From: Aquimarina intermedia
Lineage (GTDB): Bacteria; Bacteroidota; Bacteroidia; Flavobacteriales; Flavobacteriaceae
Assembly: GCF_008124785.1 (NCBI RefSeq)
Contig: NZ_VNHU01000003.1
Location: 310,001-374,000, forward strand
Direction: 5' to 3'
DNA: 64,000 nt
Within the stretch, counting starts at the first letter, position 1; each line of letters begins with the position of its first letter. Position numbers and translations under genes: made by a program. Positions 17,176 through 26,065 of this stretch are shown in pieces. The notes under the pieces were generated by a model. It was given only the letters and a program-made list of their open reading frames with translations. It made no database searches and was not told where the DNA came from.

Positions 17176-18897
17176 TTGCCTATTTTGAACACCCTTAAGA
17201 CGTATCGCTTTGAGATTTTTAAAGCAGATCTAATTGCGGGGACAACCGTGGGTGTGGTTTTGATTCCGCAAGCTATTGCCTATGCATTATTGATGGGTGT
17301 ACCTCCCATATATGGACTGTATGCATGTTTAATTCCGTTAATCATTTACGCACTTTTAGGTACTTCAACACAATTGAGTATTGGTCCGGTGGCAGTAACT
17401 GCCATTTTGATTATGAGTGGTATAAGTCAGTTGGCCATCCCATTCTCTGATACTTTTGTGCATCTGGTAATTTATACCGGATTGTTAATCGGCATAGTAC
17501 AGGTGTTAATGAGCATATTTAAAATGGGATTTTTAACCAACTTGATATCACAACCCGTAATTTCAGGGTTTATCTCAGCCGCCGCGATCATTATTATCAT
17601 GTCACAAATCAAAGAAGCTTTAGGTATTAATATGCCCAGATATGATCAGAGCTATGAGGTTCTGATACACTTAACACAAAATTTTTCAGAAATTAATATT
17701 TATACTTCTCTATTATTTATAACAGCAATAATTTTAATGTTGTTACTTAAACGATGGAAAAAGACGTTTCCCGGGGCATTGATAGTACTTGTTTTAGGAG
17801 CGTTAGCAACCTATCAATTTGGATTGAACGATCGGGGAGTGGCTATTATTGGCGAAGTACCAAAAGGTTTACCTTCATTTGTAGTTCCATTTGCCGATTA
17901 TCAAACACTACTAAATTTATTACCCACTGTTTTTACCGTAACACTAATAGGATTTATTGGAAGTATAGGAATTGCTAAGTCTTTTGAGATGAAAAATCGG
18001 GATCATACCGTACGGGCAAATCAGGAATTACTGGCGCTGGGAATTTCAAAAATTCTGGGCGCATTTTTTCTTGCTGTTCCGTCATCAGGTAGTTATAGCC
18101 GATCGGCTATAAACGATCAGCAAGGAGCCAAAACTACCATAGCTTCTCTTGTAACAGCTGTCTTAATTATTGTGTCGTTATTGTTCTTTACTAAGTTCTT
18201 TTATTATATTCCCAAAAGCGTTTTGGCGGCAATTATTGTATTATCCGTACTGGGTTTACTTGATTTTAAAGGGGCCAAAATGTTATTGAAATTGAGGAGA
18301 CGCGAATTCTTGATTATGGTAATAACGTTTCTATGTACGCTATTTTTGAGTATTGAAATAGGCATATTGATTGGGGTATTATTATCGTTTATTTTTATGT
18401 TGTATTATAGTTCCAGACCGCATGTGGCTGAATTAGTCAATATTCCCGGAACCGAATATTATCGAAATTACGAACGTTTTCCTGAAGCTTCCAAAGCAGC
18501 AAAATATTTAATTTTGAGATTTGACAATCAACTCTTTTTTGGTAACACAAACTATTTTAGAGAAACTATTATGGCGGCTTTACAAAAGCGTGAAACGCAA
18601 CCTGAATTTTTTATTCTGGACATGACCAATATGCACGATATCGATAGCACAGGTTTACACACCTTATATAATGTAAATGCGTATTTGTCAATTAATAATG
18701 TACAGTTATTAATTTCTGGAGCAATAGGTCCTGTACGTGACTTTTTAAAACGCTCCGGATTTACTGAACAACTGGGAGTCGACCATTATTTTATGACCAT
18801 TACCGAAGCGGTATATTTTACAGCGCATCCGGATCAACATCCATCAGAAAGACAGATAGCGTTACAGCACAATACGCAACGTTCTATTATGGATTAA
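17176..18897 (+). CDS. SulP family anion transporter with STAS domain
   Basis: The 573-residue protein has the SulP architecture. Two inverted membrane repeats span about residues 15-400, including GVVLIPQAIAYALLMGVPPIYGLY and the SGSYSRSAIN motif near residue 313. A cytoplasmic STAS domain (about 440-550) contains FILDMTNMHDIDSTGL. The family carries sulfate, bicarbonate or other anions, sometimes with Na+ or H+. No ATG is available near the N-terminus, so the TTG at 17176 (or TTG 17185) is the likely start. The substrate is not deducible, but the divergent TSUP permease hints at sulfur anions. Confidence 0.93.
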   Translation: MPILNTLKTYRFEIFKADLIAGTTVGVVLIPQAIAYALLMGVPPIYGLYACLIPLIIYALLGTSTQLSIGPVAVTAILIMSGISQLAIPFSDTFVHLVIYTGLLIGIVQVLMSIFKMGFLTNLISQPVISGFISAAAIIIIMSQIKEALGINMPRYDQSYEVLIHLTQNFSEINIYTSLLFITAIILMLLLKRWKKTFPGALIVLVLGALATYQFGLNDRGVAIIGEVPKGLPSFVVPFADYQTLLNLLPTVFTVTLIGFIGSIGIAKSFEMKNRDHTVRANQELLALGISKILGAFFLAVPSSGSYSRSAINDQQGAKTTIASLVTAVLIIVSLLFFTKFFYYIPKSVLAAIIVLSVLGLLDFKGAKMLLKLRRREFLIMVITFLCTLFLSIEIGILIGVLLSFIFMLYYSSRPHVAELVNIPGTEYYRNYERFPEASKAAKYLILRFDNQLFFGNTNYFRETIMAALQKRETQPEFFILDMTNMHDIDSTGLHTLYNVNAYLSINNVQLLISGAIGPVRDFLKRSGFTEQLGVDHYFMTITEAVYFTAHPDQHPSERQIALQHNTQRSIMD

Positions 18898-19863
18898 CTA
18901 TTTGGTGCCTTCATAGACGTGAAATTTAACTCCCATACCATAATTTGTAAATCCACGCTGAATTAATGAATTTCCTTTAGTATAATTACTGTCAAAACGT
19001 TGCCAGGTACGATTTTTATAGAAAATCCTTCTCGTAAATGTGATAAAGTTGTCTATCTTGTCTGTAAAGGGTAAAAGCGGTCTGAAGGTGGTAGAAATCT
19101 TTACAAAACCTTTGGGTGTTTCCACCTCATGGTATTTACGAGTATCTTGTAAATTACCTTCACTATCCGTGTAACCAAGCACTTGAATTGAGATGTAAAT
19201 ACCATCAGAAGGTACGTATATTTTATATTCTGAAATATCAAGTTCAAAATTTGCTTTATCTTTTTCTGTCACCCGAAAAATTATGTCCTCATATGGCAGA
19301 CGTTTTGAAGGTTTACCATCCACATTGCTATAGAATTGCATTTTAAACAATGTTGAAAAGGCTTGTGGTTTGCCAGAAGCGCTACGCGATGCTTCCATTT
19401 TAACAGGTAAGTAAACCGAAGCAATTTTTACCGGTGTGGTTGATGGTTTAGGAAAAAACACACCTATTTCAGACTCTACTGTAGGGAGCCAACATTTAAA
19501 GTAATCGGCGTGTACTTTTGATGCAATCTTTTTGACCTTGTATTTTCTTCTTTTTTCTCCGGTTAGATATACTTCCTGCAACTGTGCTATATCCTGTTCC
19601 ATAATCAAGGCCGAAGGCATAGTACGTGTATCGACCACCTTGTCTTTGTATCCAACTGCTGTAATATATAGTGTGTCAATATCAGCATATCGCTTAGGGG
19701 AAAAATAAAATACTCCATTGGCATCGGCGAACATGCCATTGCCGTTGCCAAATGATATGGTGGCATATGAAACGGGCTCTTTTAATAAGGGATCGTGTAG
19801 CTCATAGCGTTGACCATAACCAAAGGCGGAGATACATAGTAGTAGGTAAAGTAAGATTTTCAT
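18898..19863 (-). CDS. Secreted protein with carboxypeptidase-regulatory-like domain
   Basis: The 321-residue protein has a Sec signal peptide (LLLCISAFGYGQ). A CarboxypepD_reg-like beta-sandwich spans about residues 20-95 (EPVSYATISFGNGNGMFADANGVF, then the usual VGYKDK segment). The remaining 220 residues are beta-rich without a TonB box, plug or catalytic motif. Proteins of this layout are common and uncharacterised in Bacteroidota, often on the outer surface. Its stop abuts the convergent SulP stop with no spacing. Confidence 0.78.
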   Translation of the reverse strand: MKILLYLLLCISAFGYGQRYELHDPLLKEPVSYATISFGNGNGMFADANGVFYFSPKRYADIDTLYITAVGYKDKVVDTRTMPSALIMEQDIAQLQEVYLTGEKRRKYKVKKIASKVHADYFKCWLPTVESEIGVFFPKPSTTPVKIASVYLPVKMEASRSASGKPQAFSTLFKMQFYSNVDGKPSKRLPYEDIIFRVTEKDKANFELDISEYKIYVPSDGIYISIQVLGYTDSEGNLQDTRKYHEVETPKGFVKISTTFRPLLPFTDKIDNFITFTRRIFYKNRTWQRFDSNYTKGNSLIQRGFTNYGMGVKFHVYEGTK

Positions 19864-20070
19864 CGCAGATATAGGGGCATTTATCGTGCCGTGAATATAT
19901 TAAAACGAAATTATATAGAAGAATAGTATGTTGGGTAAATCGTAAAAATTAGTATTTCTATAGCGTATTCGTAACATTTACTAGGGATTATTGTTAATAT
20001 ACTATTTATAGAGGTTATTTTTTTTTCAATACTCAGAGAATGATTAGCATGAAGTAGTGGGGGGAAAAGG

Positions 20071-20078
20071 TATCTTTG
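20071..20078 (+). promoter_or_regulatory. Promoter -7 element of the split DMT transporter
   Basis: TATCTTTG matches TAnnTTTG and ends five bases before ATG 20084. A longer reading from 20057 is therefore unlikely, and the mRNA should be nearly leaderless. Confidence 0.6.
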
Positions 20079-20083
20079 AACCA

Positions 20084-20930
20084 ATGAGGCAAGCAATATA
20101 CTTTATGGTAATTAGTGCATTATCGTTTACGATGATGAATCTTTTTGTCAAATATCTGGTACATTTTAGTGCAGCACAATTAATTATGTTTCGGTCGGTA
20201 GGCTCCTTGGTATTCACAATGAGCTTCTTACACTATAAAAAAAATTCCTATGCTGGGGAGTAAACGCACATTATTAATAGCAAGAGGGTTGGCTGGTGTA
20301 ACTTCTATGGGGCTGTTTTTTCTTGCAGTGCCTTATCTTCCAATTGGAACCGCAGTTTCTTTGCGGTACACATCGCCCATATTTGCAGCTTTATTAGCAG
20401 TTGTTTTTTTAAGAGAACGCATCGCCTCTGTACAATGGTCGTTTTTTTTACTTGCTTTTTCCGGAGTTTTAGTAATTAAAGGATTTGATCCGGATATTAA
20501 TTTAGTGGGTCTGGTATTGGTACTGTGTTCGGCTTTGGCGAGTGGATTTGTTTACATACTTATAAATAAAATAGGACACAGTGATCATCCTGTTGTTATT
20601 GTAAATTATTTTATGTGGATTTCCTTTATTGTAGGTGGAACCTTCAGTATTTTCTATTGGACGACTCCGAGAGGAATTGAGTGGTTACTGTTATTAAGTC
20701 TTGGTATTTTTGGCTATTTTGGACAATTATTTATGACCAAAGCCTTTCAATCCCAAGTAACTAATAAAGTGGTTTCTTTAAAATATATTGAAGTTATTAG
20801 TACTATGCTCGCAGGAATTGTTTGGTTCGGGGATCGTTATCCGGTATTGAGCATTATGGGAACCGCTATGGTAATACTGGGATTACTATTGAATATTCTA
20901 TATAAAACTAAAAAAAATATTAAAGATTGA
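20084..20930 (+). pseudogene. DMT/EamA family transporter split by a +1 frameshift in an A8 run
   Basis: ATG 20084 opens the first EamA helices (residues 1-53, ending HYKKN) and stops at 20261. A second open frame continues as IPMLGSKRTLLIARG and carries all remaining helices (LGVTSMGLFFLAVPYLP-type region, FSGVLVIKGF, and the final EamA repeat) to 20930. The two frames join at eight A at 20237-20244; seven A would give one continuous protein of about 281 residues with ten helices. Family members are drug/metabolite exporters. It is either a recent frameshift, a homopolymer sequencing error, or expression by slippage on the A-run. The promoter is intact and both halves look unmutated. Confidence 0.75.
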
Positions 20931-21200
20931 GATATATTAAAAGATACTTTAATATTACCATCTCCGACTTACGCTGTTACGCATTCTTATAATCTCACCT
21001 GGATTTGGGTCAATGCCTCTCAAATGAGCAACAATGGTACGTACGCTGACTATACGCTGAACTATTAAGTAACAGTAGGGGATAAGGTTATTTAAAAATA
21101 AAGCCGCGAAGCGATACATGGGGCGGTAGCAGTAGTGCAGAATTTTGAACAGTATGCAAAACTAGCTAGTGTATCGCAAACGAAAGCTGAGACAATGTAA
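20931..21200 (+). pseudogene. Possible decayed coding sequence
   Basis: No intact gene occupies this stretch of about 300 bases (20931-21241). It does not look like ordinary AT-rich spacer. A 45-codon open segment (to TAA 21066, including SYNLTWIWVNASQMSNNGTY) continues after the stop as VTVGDKVI. A second segment in another frame (21108-21200, EAIHGAVAVVQNFEQY and so on) has protein-like composition. Together they suggest remains of one gene broken by several mutations. I cannot name its family. Confidence 0.3.
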
Positions 21201-21241
21201 GGGTATTTCGCTTACAATGGAACTAAGGGCAAAAAAAGGGG

Positions 21242-21493
21242 TTAGGAAAAATCAGTGTCTAGATAGAACTGTAATTTCTTTTTATCGCTAAAGCTGTTAA
21301 TAGTTAAAATATTTCCATCTAGCTTGTTGTAAATGACTTCAGCAAATAAACCTTTGATGTAAAAGATACTATATTGAAAGTCTCTGTTATAATCATTAAC
21401 GGTAAACAAATGCTGACCATCATTCCAGATGTTAAAATACTTTTCGGCTAAGTTTTGAGAATTGAAATTTTCAATGAGAGTAGTTTTCCGCAT
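21242..21493 (-). CDS. Small hypothetical protein
   Basis: The 83-residue protein (start MRKTTLIE chosen over an in-frame GTG two codons upstream) is rich in Asn, Phe, Tyr and Asp. It has alternating strands (HLFTVNDYN, YSIFYIKGLFAEVIYN, GNILTINSF) suggesting a small all-beta or alpha-beta fold. No signal peptide and no motif that I recognise. Coding status is supported by balanced codon use and a clear N- and C-terminus. A perfect palindrome sits 34 bases upstream and could be its operator. Confidence 0.55.
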   Translation of the reverse strand: MRKTTLIENFNSQNLAEKYFNIWNDGQHLFTVNDYNRDFQYSIFYIKGLFAEVIYNKLDGNILTINSFSDKKKLQFYLDTDFS

Positions 21494-21526
21494 AAGCACA
21501 AGTTTTATTGATTTGGAGTAACTAAA

Positions 21527-21543
21527 TTACGGTTTTTCCGTAA
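21527..21543. promoter_or_regulatory. Palindrome TTACGG-N5-CCGTAA
   Basis: A perfect six-base inverted repeat with a five-base T spacer lies 34 bases upstream of the minus-strand gene at 21493. Its position fits a regulator-binding site, but the regulator is unknown. The rest of the 350-base gap to 21844 shows only AT-rich spacer and the promoter at 21817. Confidence 0.35.
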
Positions 21544-21816
21544 TACTTCCAAATTTATTTTTCACTAACTCACTAGTTTATAGTTGTAAACCGGTGAGTA
21601 GTTTAAAGAACCAATGGTTATGTGAGGGCGCAGATTCCCTGATTTTATAAGGGTTTGGGTGTTGTTGAGTGAAAATTTCTGGTCTTTGATTATATAAAAA
21701 AGAGTTTATAAAAATTGAGAGCCATATTAATTATTAAAGACACTATATTTTTTATTAAAGTAATTTTATAATCTCTCTTAACTCATTTTATTTCCAAAAA
21801 AACACCCCAAAACCAT

Positions 21817-21824
21817 TACTTTTG
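21817..21824 (+). promoter_or_regulatory. Promoter -7 element for the DUF2293 gene
   Basis: TACTTTTG is an exact TAnnTTTG match, 20 bases before the TTG start at 21845. Confidence 0.55.
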
Positions 21825-21844
21825 CCTATCTAAAATCATAGCTT

Positions 21845-22522
21845 TTGGCAACCGAATCTCAAAATATCTTCCTTACCAAAAAAGAGAAACTCAAATGTAG
21901 CGTTTGTGGTAAACGCATACCAAAAGGTAAATCCTTTGTAGCAGAAAGTGAGAATCACAAAGGCAGCTGTTTTACATGTTCGCCCTTTGTGGGTTATGTA
22001 TTCTTACCTTCGGGAGATGCGGCACTTACAAGGCGTTCAAAAAAACATTCGGATCGTTGTGCTGTGGTATTAGAATGGAATGTACGGCGTAAACGTTTTC
22101 AACGTACCGGACAACTGGTACAAGAAATGGCTATTAAAATAGCAGAAAAAGAATGTGCTCAAGATGCTGCTATTCGCGCAGAGAAAAATAAAAAGGCTGC
22201 GATTGTTCGTGAACAACAAGATCGCATCTACGTAGCAGCTTTTGCCAAAGCAATTCGTGCTCGATACCCCGTATGTCCATCGCAACGTGAAGTTGCTATC
22301 GCACAACATGCTTGTGAGAAGTATAGTGGTAGAGTAGGGCGGACCGCTGATGCAAAGCAGTTCGATGCTAAAATGATAGACCTTGCTGTAGAAGCACATA
22401 TTCGTCATACTGAAACCAATTATGAAGCCCAATTTGGAAGAGGCAAGGGAAAAAAACAAATTCGATCAGAAGTTAAAACTGATATTCAGCAGGTGCTACG
22501 CCAGTGGAGAGGGTCTCTATAA
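21845..22522 (+). CDS. DUF2293 domain-containing protein with N-terminal zinc-finger-like cysteines
   Basis: The 225-residue protein starts at TTG; no ATG lies nearby. An N-terminal region has paired cysteines (CSVC near residue 18, then CFTC near 42) typical of a small zinc-binding domain. The C-terminal part (about residues 135-220) matches the DUF2293 pattern: YPVCPSQREVAIAQHACEK, SGRVGRT, and AHIRHTETNYE, ending in a VLRQWRG helix. The function of DUF2293 is unknown. The mix of zinc-finger-like cysteines and basic residues suggests nucleic-acid binding, as an inference only. Confidence 0.8.
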   Translation: MATESQNIFLTKKEKLKCSVCGKRIPKGKSFVAESENHKGSCFTCSPFVGYVFLPSGDAALTRRSKKHSDRCAVVLEWNVRRKRFQRTGQLVQEMAIKIAEKECAQDAAIRAEKNKKAAIVREQQDRIYVAAFAKAIRARYPVCPSQREVAIAQHACEKYSGRVGRTADAKQFDAKMIDLAVEAHIRHTETNYEAQFGRGKGKKQIRSEVKTDIQQVLRQWRGSL

Positions 22523-22540
22523 TCCTAATACGGTTTTGGA

Positions 22541-23284
22541 CTATTTAGAGACAGCACTCGGTTTTAATTTTATAATTCGTAATTTATGTAATAGCAGCAT
22601 AATGTAATATGTAGGATCGATTTCGTGCCAACGCACTCCGCCGAAATTAGCACGATTTGCATATTTATGATGATTGTTATGATAGCTTTCACCCATCATT
22701 AAGAAATCAACAGGAAACAAATTCTTAGACGTATTATTCATCTTAAAATTAGTATAACCTACTATATGACCGAACCAATTGATAATCACCCCATGAATTG
22801 GAGCCATAAAAAAGGCAACCGGTAAAAATAACCATTGCCACCAGGCTGTAGCAAAAAAGTAGAAAAACGCAGTATAAAATAATCCCCAGGCAATTCTTGA
22901 ACCGTTCGAACTTGCAAATTTGTCAAAACGTTTCCATTGCGGTGCATTTTTGGTAAATTTTGCATCCAAAGCGATACGCTTGTTATTAATATCCTGATAA
23001 ATGGATTTTGTTCGCCACATCATACTAAATAAATTACTATCATACTTAGGTGAATGTGGATCTTTCTCTGTGTCTACGTACGCATGATGCATACGGTGCA
23101 TAACACCATATCCGTAAGCACTCAAATAGTTAGAACCCTGAAATACCCAGGTGAGCACAAAACACATTTTTTCTGTCAGTTTAGACATTGTAAACGTTTG
23201 ATGCGCGGCATATCTATGAAGAAAAAAAGTTTGAAAAAATAATCCCATATACCATAGGATCAATATAAAGATGAGTATAACCAT
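22541..23284 (-). CDS. Acyl-CoA desaturase / membrane fatty acid desaturase
   Basis: The 247-residue integral membrane protein has the three histidine boxes of the delta-9-type desaturase family: HRYAAH near residue 24, HRMHHAY near 64, and HNNHHKY near 207. It has about four transmembrane helices. These di-iron enzymes introduce double bonds into acyl chains to adjust membrane fluidity. The electron donor is not encoded nearby. A short protein-like open stretch lies between it and 23450 on the same strand, but I do not call it a gene. Confidence 0.93.
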   Translation of the reverse strand: MVILIFILILWYMGLFFQTFFLHRYAAHQTFTMSKLTEKMCFVLTWVFQGSNYLSAYGYGVMHRMHHAYVDTEKDPHSPKYDSNLFSMMWRTKSIYQDINNKRIALDAKFTKNAPQWKRFDKFASSNGSRIAWGLFYTAFFYFFATAWWQWLFLPVAFFMAPIHGVIINWFGHIVGYTNFKMNNTSKNLFPVDFLMMGESYHNNHHKYANRANFGGVRWHEIDPTYYIMLLLHKLRIIKLKPSAVSK

Positions 23285-23501
23285 TGTAGTCTTTGCGTGC
23301 TAAATTTTTGAATTTAAAAAGCTTTTCCAATCCGGTACTTCAAAATGCATACCAAATCGACACTTAGCGATTGCAAAAATAAGACTATCTACCCATAAAG
23401 TCACGTTAAACAAAGCATAAAGTTGCCCCTGACAGCTGGCATAATAGAATCAATTGTTCCGATCCGGTAAGTGTATATCAGGTTGTGTTGAACAAAAAGT
23501 T

Positions 23502-23509
23502 TACTTTTG
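23502..23509 (+). promoter_or_regulatory. Promoter -7 element with upstream TTG
   Basis: TACTTTTG is an exact TAnnTTTG match. A TTG at 23483-23485 lies about 16 bases upstream and fits the -33 element. It precedes ATG 23538 by 28 bases, ruling out the longer reading that starts at 23454. Confidence 0.65.
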
Positions 23510-23537
23510 TAGCTTATCATTACAGCTTGTTACCATT

Positions 23538-23708
23538 ATGGCAAAATCAGGAAGACCCAAAAACACAAAAAATAAAGCAAAGCATGCGAAGCTTGTGGAT
23601 CGTAAAAAGAATAAATTACGTCAAAAGCAGGACGAACGAACTGAGCGATTAAAAGCATTAAAGGAAAAGATCAAAGAGCATACACAAGACAGCGCTACTA
23701 ATGACTAA
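23538..23708 (+). CDS. Small basic protein
   Basis: The 56-residue product from ATG 23538 is extremely rich in Lys, Arg and Glu (KSGRPKNTKNKAKHAKL, then a charged helix KLRQKQDERTERLKALKEKI). It has no hydrophobic core and is probably a single long helix or disordered, as seen for nucleic-acid or ribosome-associated peptides. It overlaps the next gene (YchJ family) by eight bases, so the two are co-translated. No family is recognised. Confidence 0.65.
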   Translation: MAKSGRPKNTKNKAKHAKLVDRKKNKLRQKQDERTERLKALKEKIKEHTQDSATND

Positions 23709-24087
23709 ATGTCCTTGCGATACCACCAAGACTTATCCAGATTGTTGTGAGTTAATTCACAGAAATATTGACAATGCCAAAACCGCTGAGGACTTAATGC
23801 GGTCCAGGTATACAGCTTTTGTACTTGCCAATGGAGCGTATCTTATGAAGAGTCATCATAGTACCACGCGACCGGTTCATGATACAGAGGAAATCGTTGC
23901 CTGGGCAAAGTCTGTACAATGGATACGATTGGAAGTCCTAGGTACTACAAAAGGGGGGCATAACGATAAGGAAGGCACCGTACATTTTAAAGCATATTTT
24001 TTTGAGGGTGGTATAGTTCAAGTGATAGAAGAACATTCATTGTTCGAACGAGAAGAGGAGCATTGGGTCTATGTGGGAGCAATGTAA
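23701..24087 (+). CDS. YchJ family protein (SEC-C motif plus NTF2-like domain)
   Basis: The 128-residue protein starts with a zinc-binding SEC-C-type motif (CPCDTTKTYPDCC, residues 4-16). An NTF2-like alpha-beta domain follows, with the family hallmark AEDLMRSRYTAFVLAN near residue 30 and HFKAYF near 97. YchJ/UPF0225 proteins are widespread and of unknown function, though SEC-C motifs in other proteins bind zinc and contact SecB or ribosomes. It forms a two-gene unit with the preceding small basic protein. Confidence 0.88.
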   Translation: MTKCPCDTTKTYPDCCELIHRNIDNAKTAEDLMRSRYTAFVLANGAYLMKSHHSTTRPVHDTEEIVAWAKSVQWIRLEVLGTTKGGHNDKEGTVHFKAYFFEGGIVQVIEEHSLFEREEEHWVYVGAM

Positions 24088-24207
24088 GTGTTAAAACCAT
24101 AACGTTTGCTTAGTAGTATTGTTAATTAGAGGTTAAACCAGAGTATCATAATTAACACTGCCTGAAACATACAGTATCTTAGTTGGAATAATCAAAACCA
24201 GCCACGC

Positions 24208-25335
24208 ATGTCCGAAACTTTTGTCAAACGTTTATTGGTAATCGTACTTTCCATTATCGGAGTTTATTGTGTTATTATAGCACTCATACAAACACAACAG
24301 TATATCGCACCCTTGGTATTAGGTGGATTATTTGCAATGTCTTTATTACCATTATACAATGCCTTACGTAAGCGTAGATTAGGTTCAGGACTAGCAGCAT
24401 TTGTCTCACTGGGCGTTTTAGTTGTTGCCTTGGGTGTGTTGATATTTATATTTTCAACCCGTGTCAAAGGTGTGGTAAGCGAATGGAATAATTTACGCAC
24501 AGAGATGTTACCCACGGTCAATAACGCACAGCAATATCTAGACTCAAATTTGGGAATCCAATTTAAAGAACTGGACCGGTTGATAAATTTTATGAAGCCA
24601 AATGATCAAAACGATTCTCAAAGTTTTACCATTTCAACGCGTATGGTTTCAGACACGGTAAATCCATTATTTGGGGTAGTGGGTTCTTTTTTTCTGATCT
24701 TGATATATATCTATTTCTTTCTCTTTTTCAAAGAGCACATTCACAAAGCTATTCTTAATTTTTTCTCTGCATCTCACCAAAAGGCTGCTAAAAACGCATT
24801 GCATAATGCAGCGATTGTATGTCGTCAATATTTTATAGGTAAAATGGTGCTTATTATTATTCTTGCGATCATTTATTACACGGGTTTACAAATTATAGGT
24901 GTAAAATATGCATTGTTTTTGGCGTGTTTTGCAGCGTTACTCTCTGTTATTCCCTATGTTGGAAATATTATTGGAGCAGGACTGGCGATTTTATTAGGAA
25001 TGGTAACCGAGGGCCTTACTCCAGTATCCGTAATAATAGGGGTTGGCATTACTTTTACCATCGCCCAGTTTATTGAGAGTTATATTCTTGAGCCTTTTGT
25101 TATAGGGAATAAAGTTGGACTTAATGCACTGTTTACCATTTTGGCTGTAGTTTTTGGCGGAGCACTCTGGGGAATTGTGGGGATGGTGGTAGCAATTCCG
25201 TTAGTCGGAATATTGAAGGTGCTGTTCGATGCCATTCCTTGGTTAGCGCCGATTGGAACATTAATAGGTAACATTGAAGAACCCAAGTCTAAAGGTAAAA
25301 TATCAGCCATCATACAAAAAATAAAATTCTGGTAA
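24208..25335 (+). CDS. AI-2E family transporter
   Basis: The 375-residue protein has about eight transmembrane helices in the AI-2E/PerM arrangement: two N-terminal helix pairs, a soluble segment at about residues 90-145, and a C-terminal block. That block includes GVKYALFLACFAALLSVIPYVGNIIGA, FIESYILEPFVIGNKVGLN and GALWGIVGMVVAIP, the classic signature. Members export autoinducer-2 or act as Na+/H+ antiporters, so the substrate is open. A near-consensus promoter (TATCTTAG, 24175-24182) precedes the start. Confidence 0.92.
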   Translation: MSETFVKRLLVIVLSIIGVYCVIIALIQTQQYIAPLVLGGLFAMSLLPLYNALRKRRLGSGLAAFVSLGVLVVALGVLIFIFSTRVKGVVSEWNNLRTEMLPTVNNAQQYLDSNLGIQFKELDRLINFMKPNDQNDSQSFTISTRMVSDTVNPLFGVVGSFFLILIYIYFFLFFKEHIHKAILNFFSASHQKAAKNALHNAAIVCRQYFIGKMVLIIILAIIYYTGLQIIGVKYALFLACFAALLSVIPYVGNIIGAGLAILLGMVTEGLTPVSVIIGVGITFTIAQFIESYILEPFVIGNKVGLNALFTILAVVFGGALWGIVGMVVAIPLVGILKVLFDAIPWLAPIGTLIGNIEEPKSKGKISAIIQKIKFW

Positions 25336-25402
25336 CAGTCAAAACCTCCTTTACTTTTCAAATATTTTGTGATTACTTTGTCCCGGGAAAACAACTAAGC
25401 TA

Positions 25403-25969
25403 TTGGAAGAACAGGAGAAGAAAAAAATAAAAAAATTTACGAAACATAACTTTTTTGATCGTACCTATTGTGTGTTTCAAGGGGCACCATTATGGAAAAT
25501 TTCACGTAGAAAGCCTCACTACCGCAGTGAATCGGGCAGTTCGTATTATTATACTACCAAGGGTGTATACCGCCTCTCTAATCATTGGGGACGCGCTGCA
25601 AGCTGTCAATGGAGATTATTGTCTGATTTACCTGCCGAAATTGATGATTTACGATTGGGATATGCTGATTGGGAGGATTTTAGAATAAATATGGATGAAG
25701 CAGCTGATGCGTACTATATTTCGGTTGATTTTGAAACGAAATCGGTTCAATACAATCATAAACATGATCCGGACTATGATCAGGTAGCGGTGGTACGAAC
25801 CGCCGATGATACCCGTAAACGTATCAAACAGATTAAAAATATTCTGGAAGATTATAAGTGGGCCAAATATTTTGAATATGAGGATCTGGAAGAATTTAGA
25901 AAAGAGGTGGTAATGCAACTTATCAATACCGATATTGATCTTAATGAGTTAAAAAGGTCATTGATGTAA
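25403..25969 (+). CDS. Conserved hypothetical protein
   Basis: The 188-residue soluble protein starts at TTG. Its first half is basic and aromatic (KFTKHNFFDRTYCVFQGAP, SSYYYTTKGVYRLSNHWGRA). The second half is acidic with a Tyr/Asp-rich strand region (AADAYYISVDFETK) and a C-terminal helix pair. No signal peptide or catalytic motif is seen. The SNHWGR segment is reminiscent of small flavobacterial proteins of unknown function. It lies alone between two membrane-transport genes, with 67 bases upstream and 96 bases to the next ATG. Confidence 0.65.
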   Translation: MEEQEKKKIKKFTKHNFFDRTYCVFQGAPLWKISRRKPHYRSESGSSYYYTTKGVYRLSNHWGRAASCQWRLLSDLPAEIDDLRLGYADWEDFRINMDEAADAYYISVDFETKSVQYNHKHDPDYDQVAVVRTADDTRKRIKQIKNILEDYKWAKYFEYEDLEEFRKEVVMQLINTDIDLNELKRSLM

Positions 25970-26065
25970 GGGACGTTAGGTTCCATCGGTCTAAAAATAC
26001 ATTTGTATTTGGATAATTTTAGTATCTTTTCAGTCCAAATCAACAACGAATCTAAAAACCTACAT

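Noticed and set aside
23300..23450. Short protein-like open stretch upstream of the desaturase (minus strand, LWVDSLIFAIAKCRFGMHFEV)
   Set aside because: No good start codon and no recognisable family; it may be chance or a remnant, so it is not called as a gene.
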